Shown in pieces: positions 1-5,874 of a DNA stretch of 7,426 nt (its first letter is position 1; the number at the start of each line of letters is the position of its first letter). The position numbers and the translations under genes were made by a program. The DNA is from a bacterium (GTDB taxonomy: Archaea > Thermoproteota > Nitrososphaeria > Nitrososphaerales > CADDZS01): assembly GCA_027310845.1 (NCBI GenBank), contig DAIDAB010000019.1, positions 7,363 to 14,788 on the forward strand, written 5' to 3'. The notes under the pieces were generated by a model, which did not search any database, was not told the origin of the DNA, and saw nothing but the letters and a program-made list of their open reading frames with translations.

Positions 1-648
1 ACCCCCCCCGACAAGGCAGAGTATGTCGAGATTGAGTTCGAGAAGGGGATACCTGTAGCTGTCGATGGGAAGAAGACCGATCCGATTAATCTGATCAACT
101 TCGTAAACTCGAAGGCAGGTCTAAACGGCTTTGGAATAGTAGATCATGTTGAAGACAGACTCGTTGGCATAAAATCGAGAGAGGTTTACGAGTGCCCAGC
201 AGCCTTGACACTAATTGCGGCCCACAAGGATCTTGAAAAGCTGGTCTTGACTAGGCATGAACTCTCCTTCAAGTCCAAGGTTGAGGAAGAATGGTCGTGG
301 CTCGTCTATTCAGGCCTGTGGCTGGAACCCTTGAGACTTGCATTGGATCAGTTTATCGAAGCAACCCAGTCTCGCGTCAATGGTACCGTCAGAGTGAAGC
401 TGTATAAAGGAACAATGAGGCCTGTTGGCCGCAAGTCCGAGAACTCACTCTACCGCCATAAGCTCTCGACGTATGATGCGACATCAACTTTCGATCAAAA
501 CGCGGCCGTAGGATTCATTGAACTGTGGGGGCTTCCTTCAAGAGTGGCAAGCGAGCAACTGCTCAACTCATTGTCCCAAGCAAAGAAAGACAGACCAGCT
601 GTTGCAGTTTCGAAAAACCCCTCCCGCCCTAAGAAGGGCGAGCATTGA
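1..648 (+). CDS. argG: Argininosuccinate synthase, C-terminal part (5' end outside window)
   Basis: Joins citrulline and aspartate at the cost of ATP to give argininosuccinate, the penultimate step of arginine synthesis, in the cytosol. The frame is open from base 1 to a TGA at 646-648, giving 215 residues of a protein normally near 400, so roughly the N-terminal half with the ATP-binding P-loop region lies outside the window. Recognisable family blocks, in order, are GFGIVDHVEDRLVGIKSRE (bases about 127-183), YSGLWLEPLR (307-336), GTVRVKLYKG (382-411), GRKSENSLYRHKL (430-468) and the late FIELWGLP block. The last 30 or so residues are polar and basic and look like a free tail. A 110 bp gap separates it from argH on the same strand, which carries the next enzyme. 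The open frame has internal ATGs, but homology begins well before them, so the gene must start upstream of base 1. Confidence 0.95.
   Translation, partial: TPPDKAEYVEIEFEKGIPVAVDGKKTDPINLINFVNSKAGLNGFGIVDHVEDRLVGIKSREVYECPAALTLIAAHKDLEKLVLTRHELSFKSKVEEEWSWLVYSGLWLEPLRLALDQFIEATQSRVNGTVRVKLYKGTMRPVGRKSENSLYRHKLSTYDATSTFDQNAAVGFIELWGLPSRVASEQLLNSLSQAKKDRPAVAVSKNPSRPKKGEH
625..640 (+). other. Small perfect hairpin at the 3' end of argG
   Basis: CGCCCT, a four-base AAGA loop, then AGGGCG gives a 6 bp GC-rich stem that ends five bases before the argG stop codon. No T-run follows, so it does not look like a terminator. It could protect an mRNA 3' end or be a coincidence of Arg-Pro-Lys-Lys-Gly codons. 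Function is unknown. Confidence 0.2.
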
Positions 649-676
649 ACTGGGCTTGCCCTGGTTTACTTCTCCC

Positions 677-685
677 TTTACATAT
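677..685 (+). promoter_or_regulatory. Possible TATA box upstream of argH
   Basis: TTTACATAT lies in the 110 bp argG-argH gap, about 75 bp before the chosen argH start. An archaeal promoter here would start transcription around 705-712 and give a leader of about 50 bases. The match to an archaeal TATA box is only fair, and argH could equally be read through from argG. Confidence 0.25.
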
Positions 686-758
686 GATGAGAATCGATGG
701 TTGACTCTTTGCTTGAATCCAAGCTATCGTTGCAATCTAGGCAAGAAAGTGAATCAAA

Positions 759-2342
759 ATGCTAATGCATGCCTTGAGTGTTGAAGATATGACAAAAAAG
801 TCAGAGGACATTCTTCATGCAGGAAGGCTTGGCAAGTTCGATGAGAGTGTAGCTGCGTTCACATCCTCGATCGACATAGATCCAAGACTACTCGAAGCGG
901 TTGTGCAGATCAATTCAGCTCATGTGCTGATGCTTTCGGATCAGAAGATTCTTGACAATTATGTTGCAAGAAGTTTGCTTCGAGCACTGCAAAGGATTCC
1001 GAGGAACATCAAGCTCTCCAAGGTCCTTGAAGATGTCCACATGAATGTGGAATATTTCGTGATCTCCTTCTTGGGCAAGGATGTCGGGGGAATGCTCAAC
1101 CTAGCAAAGAGTAGGAATGATCAGGTGGCAACTGCTATCAGAATGGATATGCGAAAAGCGCTTAGCCAGATTGCACACGCATTGATAGGGATGGAATCCT
1201 CGCTGATTTCGCAAGCAAAGCGTCACGCATCAACTGTCATGCCCGGGTATACTCACCTGCAACGAGCGCAGCCCGTTACTGTGGGGCATCATTTGCTTGC
1301 GCATTTTGACGCTCTCGAAAGAGACATTCAGCGGCTGAGGCAGTGCTTCAATCGTACCAACATATCTCCAATGGGTGCAGGTGCTCTTGCCTCAAGTAGT
1401 TTCGATGTTGACAGAAGGAAAGTTGCATATCTTCTTGGCTTCGCTGGTGTCGTGGAGAACTCGCTCGATGCAGTCTCGTCTCGTGATTTTGCGACCGAAG
1501 CGATTTACGTGTGCGCCCAGATCCTAAATGACCTCAGCAAGTTTGCTGAGGAACTGGTGCTTTGGACGAGCAAGGAGTTTTCCTTTGTAGAGATTCCAGA
1601 CAAGTACACTTCCACCTCGAGCTTGATGCCACAGAAGAAGAATCCTGTGGTTCCAGAGATTGTTCGGGCCAAGGCGGCCCAAGCGATCGGCGACCTCGTT
1701 GGCGCGCTAGGAATAATGAAATCCCTCCCTTTGACATACAATCTCGATCTCCAGGAGCTTTCACGAAATCTGTGGAGCACCACTGACAAAGCGCTTCATT
1801 CTCTCATTGTATTCGGAGAGATGGTTCGAAATCTCAAATTCAACGAGACTGTTCTTGAAGAGGCGACCAAGACTGATGAGGCCCTGTATGCTACGGAACT
1901 TGCCGATTATTTGGTCACCGCATTTCACCTCTCTTTCAGGGAAGCTCACTCTAGGGTCGCCTCACTTGTCAGATATGCAGCATCAAAAAATCAATCCAGC
2001 CTGTTCAGGAGCCTTGGCGAGCGTGATCTTTCGAGGATTCTCAGGGTTCCAATCACAGTGAAAGAAGTAGAGTCCCTAATCGAACCACTGCGAGTCTTGT
2101 CAAAGAGGAAAGCTCTGGGCGCACCAAACCCCAAACTCGTGATTGCTGCATGTGTAAGAAGAGAGAGGAGCCTGGTTGATCAAGACAGAGATTGGAACAG
2201 GATAGATCGCAAGCTAACCAAAGCCAGAAGGAGTCTCGATTCTAGGATTGAGAAGATTCTAGCTAACAAAGCAATGAGGATGAACAAATCAGCACAGAAA
2301 GAGGTAACTAACAAAGAAAAAGGTGAGGAGGTGAAACAGTAG
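759..2342 (+). CDS. argH: Argininosuccinate lyase
   Basis: Splits argininosuccinate into arginine and fumarate, the last step of arginine synthesis; a cytosolic homotetramer of the fumarase/aspartase superfamily. Family landmarks (527-residue numbering): GRLGKFD near 22, SRND at 118-121, PGYTHLQRAQPVT at 162-174 with the conserved His and Gln, SPMGAGAL at 203-210, NSLDAVSSRDFA at 234-245, and the superfamily signature STSSLMPQKKNP at 285-296, which carries the catalytic serine loop. The protein is longer than the usual 450-500 residues because of a very charged tail after about 467. Two sites differ from the common bacterial consensus: GSS reads TSS in the signature, and YNxDLQE has Leu where Lys/Arg is common. 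ATG 759 is preferred because AGTGA lies six bases upstream; ATG 789 (517 residues) is possible and also keeps all conserved blocks. lysW follows after 3 bp. Confidence 0.94.
   Translation: MLMHALSVEDMTKKSEDILHAGRLGKFDESVAAFTSSIDIDPRLLEAVVQINSAHVLMLSDQKILDNYVARSLLRALQRIPRNIKLSKVLEDVHMNVEYFVISFLGKDVGGMLNLAKSRNDQVATAIRMDMRKALSQIAHALIGMESSLISQAKRHASTVMPGYTHLQRAQPVTVGHHLLAHFDALERDIQRLRQCFNRTNISPMGAGALASSSFDVDRRKVAYLLGFAGVVENSLDAVSSRDFATEAIYVCAQILNDLSKFAEELVLWTSKEFSFVEIPDKYTSTSSLMPQKKNPVVPEIVRAKAAQAIGDLVGALGIMKSLPLTYNLDLQELSRNLWSTTDKALHSLIVFGEMVRNLKFNETVLEEATKTDEALYATELADYLVTAFHLSFREAHSRVASLVRYAASKNQSSLFRSLGERDLSRILRVPITVKEVESLIEPLRVLSKRKALGAPNPKLVIAACVRRERSLVDQDRDWNRIDRKLTKARRSLDSRIEKILANKAMRMNKSAQKEVTNKEKGEEVKQ
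2326..2334 (+). promoter_or_regulatory. Very strong ribosome binding site for lysW, inside the end of argH
   Basis: AGGAGGTGA is a nine-base complement of the usual archaeal 16S rRNA 3' tail and lies 11 bases before the lysW ATG. It also encodes part of the ArgH C-terminus (around Glu-Glu-Val). It is the strongest such site seen in the window. That fits a need to make the carrier protein in excess over the enzymes, although that reading is inference. Confidence 0.8.
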
Positions 2343-2345
2343 AAG

Positions 2346-2519
2346 ATGGAGGCGAAATGTTTGGAATGCGATGCATCAGTAAAAATCGAAGTTGATGCTG
2401 TAATCGGAGAGATCGTATCCTGCCCTGACTGCGGCGCTGACTATGAGGTAGCATCGCTTGGAAACGGAACTGTCACTATCAAGACTGCTGAGAGCGTGAA
2501 GGAGGATTGGGGAGAATGA
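2346..2519 (+). CDS. lysW: LysW, amino-group carrier protein
   Basis: A 57-residue acidic carrier. In LysW systems the alpha-amino group of glutamate (arginine route) or 2-aminoadipate (lysine route) is linked to the side chain of the carrier's last residue, so intermediates stay protected and tethered while later enzymes act on them. The sequence shows a small zinc ribbon with Cys5, Cys8, Cys26 and Cys29 (CLEC and CPDC) and ends exactly in the diagnostic EDWGE, whose final Glu57 is the attachment site. The ATG lies 3 bp after the argH stop and behind a near-perfect Shine-Dalgarno. The stop overlaps the argX start as ATGA. The neighbours argG, argH and the ligase point to arginine rather than lysine, but one LysW can serve both routes in some archaea. 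The gene is short and easily missed by automatic calling. Confidence 0.95.
   Translation: MEAKCLECDASVKIEVDAVIGEIVSCPDCGADYEVASLGNGTVTIKTAESVKEDWGE
2499..2506 (+). promoter_or_regulatory. Ribosome binding site for argX, inside lysW
   Basis: AAGGAGGA ends 9 bases before ATG 2516 and settles the argX start. A TTG at 2507 in the same frame would sit directly against this site, too close to use it. The bases also encode the Lys-Glu-Asp that begins the LysW tail. Confidence 0.7.
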
Positions 2520-3409
2520 ACAAGCCCACAATAGGGATCTTGTATGACAGAATCAGATGGGAGGAAAAAGAGCTCGCATCAAGGCTGGAAAGCAGGGGCG
2601 CACTTGCGCAGATGATTGATGCGAAGATGCAGGTGCTGCCGCTCGACTCCTCGCGCTTTGATTCCATACCTGAGCTCGTACTGGGGCGCTGTGTGAGTTA
2701 TTATCGTGGGCTCAACATCGCCTCGACCTTCGAAGCGCACGGTATCAGAATCATCAATTCAAGTGAAGTACTGGAACTTTGTGGTAACAAGCTTCTTACA
2801 AGTCAGATTCTTTCGAAAAATGGCATCGCAACGCCTAAGACAGTCGTTGCATTTTCTTCCGAATCAGCGATGCAAGCCATTGAGACAATTGGCTTTCCTT
2901 GTGTCATGAAACCGATTGTCGGAAGCTGGGGAAGGCAAGTTGTACCCATTCGTGACAGGGAAACTGCAGAAGCTCTGATAGAAATGAGAGAACAACAAGC
3001 AGATTCGATGCAGACCATATTTTACATTCAAGAGATGATCAAGAGGCCCCCTCGTGACATACGCTGCATCGCTGTTGGAGATGATGTAGTGACCTCTGTG
3101 TACAGGTACGCTGCGGATGATTCGTGGAAAACAAACGTGGCGTTGGGAGGCCGCACTGAACCTTGCAGACTCACCTCCGAGCTTGAAGACATCGTCCTCC
3201 GAGCGGCGAGGGCCGTCGGAGGTGGAATCTTGGGAGTAGATGTCATGGAGAGAGAGGGAGAGTATGTCGTCCACGAAGTCAATGGTACGGTTGAGTTCAA
3301 AGGGGCTCAAACCTCAACAGATCTAAGCATAGCAGATAGAATGGTGGAATACGCGTTATCTCTTGAGCAAATCTCTGCAGAAAAAGCAGCGACTTCGGCT
3401 CAAGCTTAG
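2516..3409 (+). CDS. argX: LysW-glutamate (or LysW-2-aminoadipate) ligase, ATP-grasp
   Basis: Uses ATP to bond the amino group of a free amino acid to the C-terminal glutamate of LysW, the committing step of carrier-protein arginine or lysine synthesis. The 297-residue protein has the ATP-grasp layout of the LysX/ArgX/RimK group: an N-terminal domain with SYYRGLN near 61, the central-domain block FPCVMKPIVGSWGR at 127-140 (nucleotide-binding lysine and glycine loop), IQEMIKRPPRDIRC at 171-184, WKTNVALGG at 204-212, and the metal/substrate segment VVHEVNGTVEFKG at 251-263. Length matches the family (about 270-300). It overlaps lysW by 4 bp, so the two are translationally coupled. The symbol argX is chosen from the argG-argH context. 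Sequence alone does not rule out LysX or a bifunctional enzyme. The last 15 or so residues are a loose Ala-rich tail. No lysZ, lysY, lysJ or lysK homologue follows. Confidence 0.9.
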   Translation: MNKPTIGILYDRIRWEEKELASRLESRGALAQMIDAKMQVLPLDSSRFDSIPELVLGRCVSYYRGLNIASTFEAHGIRIINSSEVLELCGNKLLTSQILSKNGIATPKTVVAFSSESAMQAIETIGFPCVMKPIVGSWGRQVVPIRDRETAEALIEMREQQADSMQTIFYIQEMIKRPPRDIRCIAVGDDVVTSVYRYAADDSWKTNVALGGRTEPCRLTSELEDIVLRAARAVGGGILGVDVMEREGEYVVHEVNGTVEFKGAQTSTDLSIADRMVEYALSLEQISAEKAATSAQA

Positions 3410-3411
3410 AA

Positions 3412-3421
3412 TTTCTCTTTT
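3412..3421 (+). terminator. T-rich tract after argX, possible archaeal terminator
   Basis: TTTCTCTTTT begins three bases after the argX stop. Archaeal RNA polymerase often stops at T-rich stretches without a hairpin. A promoter-like element for the next gene follows within 20 bp, which fits the end of one transcript and the start of another. A second run of seven Ts lies at 3478-3484. Confidence 0.35.
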
Positions 3422-3436
3422 CGAACATATGAGCAG

Positions 3437-3447
3437 AAATTTTTAAT
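3437..3447 (+). promoter_or_regulatory. Probable TATA box with purine-rich upstream element
   Basis: AAATTTTTAAT, preceded by the purine-rich GAGCAG (BRE-like), is the best archaeal core promoter in the window. Transcription would start near 3468, leaving a leader of about 65 bases to ATG 3534. It suggests that the hydroxylase gene has its own promoter instead of belonging to the arginine operon. Confidence 0.5.
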
Positions 3448-3520
3448 GCCCGATCGACATGCTTTCTTTCTGATCGATTTTTTTGCCAGAGACAATCACA
3501 CAGGCCGTTCCACAGCTTCT

Positions 3521-3527
3521 AGAGGAG
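3521..3527 (+). promoter_or_regulatory. Ribosome binding site deciding the hydroxylase start
   Basis: AGAGGAG sits six bases before ATG 3534 (with a TTG at 3531 just ahead of it). The upstream TTG at 3483 has no such site; it lies at the end of a run of seven Ts. This makes 3534 the better start. Confidence 0.6.
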
Positions 3528-3533
3528 CAATTG

Positions 3534-5867
3534 ATGGTCGGAAAGAGCATCAAACCCAGAAAGGACCTGCAACTTCTCAAGGGTGCCGGCCACTATACCG
3601 ATGATCTAAAGCTTCCCAACATGGTTTATGCGGCGTTTCTTCGCAGCCCCTACGGACACGCGAGAATAAAGAGCATCGATGTCGCAAGAGCAAGAGAGCT
3701 CGCCGGGGTGGTCTATGTTCTTACGGGCCGAGAGACAGCTCGCAATCTTGTTTATTGGATGCAGAAACCAGGCATGCGAACACCAGAGCGTTTCTCTTTG
3801 GCCACCGACAAGGTGCGTTACGTTGGAGAACCGGTCGTAGCAGTAGCAGCAGAAAGCAGAGCGGTGGCTGAGGATGCACTTGAGCTAATCGATGTTGAAT
3901 ACGAGCCTCTTCCTATTGTGATAGACGCAGAAGAATCGCTTAGATCAAAGGGAGACAGTCTTCTGTATGAAGATTGGGGCGATAATGTCCTATTTCATGA
4001 TGAACACAAAAGTGTTGGAACTGAAGCCGCATTTAGCGAAGCTGATTTTGTGTTCGAGGAAAGACTTGTGAGCAACAGATACTCCCCTACACCGATTGAA
4101 ACAAGAGCTATCCTTGCAATCCATGATAGAAACCAGAATACACTCTTGGTATATGCGTCTACACAGTTTCCACATGTGCTGAGAACCTTTCTTTCACAAA
4201 CCCTTGATTTTCCGGAGCACAGAATCAGGGTGATAGCTCCGAATGTTGGTGGCGGGTTCGGAATTAAATCAGCGGTGTTTCAGGATGAAGTCACAACTGT
4301 GATTCTTTCAATGAAACTAGGTCGCCCAGTGAAATGGATCGAGGATAGAAAGGAGCACTTGCTTATGGCGGGCCATGAGCGGCAGCAAGTGCACTATGTT
4401 CGATGCGCAGTAAAGAAGGACGGAACACTCCTCGCCGTGAAGGACCGAATTGTCGCTGATTTCGGCTGTTCGGGTACTTTTTGGACCGAGGTGCAGCCAG
4501 CGATGCTTACGTCGGCCTCGATACCTGGGCCTTATAGGATCCACAACTATGATTTTGATTTGTGGTGCATCGTCACAAACAAAGCTCCATGCGGCCCCCA
4601 CAGAGGGTTCGGAAGACCTGTTGCCGCCTATGTCATCGAGCGAATGATGGACATCATTGCAAAGAAACTTGGAATGGATCCTGCGGAAATACGGCTTAAG
4701 AACATGATAGACGCCATTGATATGCCGTGGACAACGCCTATCGGCGTTACCTATGACACAGGAAATTACAAACAGGTTTTGCAACGTACTTTAAAGCTTG
4801 CGAAGTACGAGGAGCTAAGAATTCTTCAGCAGAGTCTGAAAAAAGAAGGAAGATCCCTGGGCCTCGGAATTGCAACCTATGTAGAGTACACCGCTCCATC
4901 ATCGTCAAGACTTCAAGGGCCATTGGGTTGGGCGGTTGGTGGATGGGAATCATGCAGGCTCACTGTAGATCCTTCCGGAAAGGTAACTGCTCAGCTCGGA
5001 ATGGCAGGCCAGGGCCAGGCTCATGAAACCGTCTTTGCCCAAGTTATCTCCGATGCGCTTGGAGTGAGATTTGATGATGTCCTGGTCAACGAAGGGGATA
5101 CTCAGTATGCTCCTTACGGGTTTGGTGCCTGGGCAAGCAGAGGGACTGTCACGACAGGAGGCGCTTGCATCAAGGCTTCGAGGAGGTTGAAAGACAAGAT
5201 CCTAGCCATCGCTGCCCACCTGTTGAAGGAACCTCCAGAGGACCTTCAAATCCGCGATAGTATGATTTCGTCGAGAAAGAGTTCAAGAAAGGAAATATCA
5301 TTCCAAGAGGTCGCAGATGTTGCCATCAGGTTTTCGAGCAAGCTTCCTTTTGGGATGGAACCGGGACTCGATGTCATCTCGTTCTATGAACCTGATGCGC
5401 CTACAACATGCAGTTATGCAACTCATCTTGCGTTACTAGAGGTGGACCCTGAGACAGGATTTGTGAGAGTAATGAAATACTTCATCGTAGACGACAGCGG
5501 TGTCTTGATTAATCCGATGACCGCACACGGGCAAGTTCATGGTGCGCTGGCTCATGGGATAGGAGGAGCGATGCTTGAGGAGCTTGTGTACACCAGCGAT
5601 GGACAGTTAGCATCTTCCACGTTCGTTGATTATCTGCTACCAACAGCCGACTTTATGCCAGAGGTCGTCGTTGACTCAATTGAGACCCCCTCGCTTACCC
5701 TGGGCGGGTTCAAGGGCCTTGGTGAGGGTGCCGCGATTCCCACTGCAGCGGCGATAACGAATGCCATCGATGATGCTCTTTCGGATTTCGATGTTAAATT
5801 CCTTGAGCTTCCAGCGAAGCCAGAGTACGTTCATAGACTCGCGCAGAATCGGTCAGTTTCAAAATAG
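3534..5867 (+). CDS. Molybdenum hydroxylase large subunit (xanthine dehydrogenase/CO dehydrogenase/aldehyde oxidase superfamily)
   Basis: The catalytic subunit that binds the molybdopterin cofactor and hydroxylates or oxidises a small organic molecule or CO, passing electrons to separate 2Fe-2S and FAD subunits. The 777-residue length matches CoxL/XdhB-type large chains. An N-terminal a/b hammerhead domain (about 14-125, GAGHYTDDLKLPNMVYAAFLRSP) is followed by two cofactor-binding domains with NVGGGFGIK at 237-245, PHRGFGRPVA at 355-364, AGQGQAHETVFAQ at 491-503, ASRGTVTTGG at 534-543, DDSGVLINP near 653 and FKGLGEGAA at 726-734, whose Glu731 is the expected active-site base. The loop at 355-361 is not the AYRCSFR loop of form I CO dehydrogenase, so CO oxidation by that enzyme type is unlikely. 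The substrate is not identifiable. No signal peptide is visible. The FAD and iron-sulfur partners are absent next door, which is unusual. A TTG start at 3483 would add 17 residues without family resemblance. Confidence 0.92.
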   Translation: MVGKSIKPRKDLQLLKGAGHYTDDLKLPNMVYAAFLRSPYGHARIKSIDVARARELAGVVYVLTGRETARNLVYWMQKPGMRTPERFSLATDKVRYVGEPVVAVAAESRAVAEDALELIDVEYEPLPIVIDAEESLRSKGDSLLYEDWGDNVLFHDEHKSVGTEAAFSEADFVFEERLVSNRYSPTPIETRAILAIHDRNQNTLLVYASTQFPHVLRTFLSQTLDFPEHRIRVIAPNVGGGFGIKSAVFQDEVTTVILSMKLGRPVKWIEDRKEHLLMAGHERQQVHYVRCAVKKDGTLLAVKDRIVADFGCSGTFWTEVQPAMLTSASIPGPYRIHNYDFDLWCIVTNKAPCGPHRGFGRPVAAYVIERMMDIIAKKLGMDPAEIRLKNMIDAIDMPWTTPIGVTYDTGNYKQVLQRTLKLAKYEELRILQQSLKKEGRSLGLGIATYVEYTAPSSSRLQGPLGWAVGGWESCRLTVDPSGKVTAQLGMAGQGQAHETVFAQVISDALGVRFDDVLVNEGDTQYAPYGFGAWASRGTVTTGGACIKASRRLKDKILAIAAHLLKEPPEDLQIRDSMISSRKSSRKEISFQEVADVAIRFSSKLPFGMEPGLDVISFYEPDAPTTCSYATHLALLEVDPETGFVRVMKYFIVDDSGVLINPMTAHGQVHGALAHGIGGAMLEELVYTSDGQLASSTFVDYLLPTADFMPEVVVDSIETPSLTLGGFKGLGEGAAIPTAAAITNAIDDALSDFDVKFLELPAKPEYVHRLAQNRSVSK

Positions 5868-5874
5868 ATTTAGT

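Noticed and set aside
2..9. Run of eight Cs at the window start, possible sequencing frameshift
   Set aside because: The frame right after it is ordinary argG sequence, and nothing before it is visible to test.
518..784. 88-codon plus-strand frame bridging argG and argH
   Set aside because: Half of it lies in another frame of argG and it runs past the argH start; the translation is not protein-like.
2507..2515. TTG at 2507 as start of the LysW ligase
   Set aside because: It lies directly against the GGAGG site with no spacer. ATG 2516 has proper spacing and the common ATGA overlap with the lysW stop.
2864..3310. 148-codon open frame on the minus strand inside argX
   Set aside because: Lies wholly opposite a well-conserved ATP-grasp gene and its translation resembles nothing known; an antisense shadow.
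3483..3533. TTG at 3483 as start of the hydroxylase
   Set aside because: No ribosome binding site precedes it, it sits in a T-run, and the 17 added residues show no family resemblance. ATG 3534 has AGAGGAG six bases upstream.
4317..4784. 155-codon open frame on the minus strand inside the hydroxylase gene
   Set aside because: Opposite conserved cofactor-binding motifs, with Cys/His-rich translation typical of a shadow frame and no start signals.
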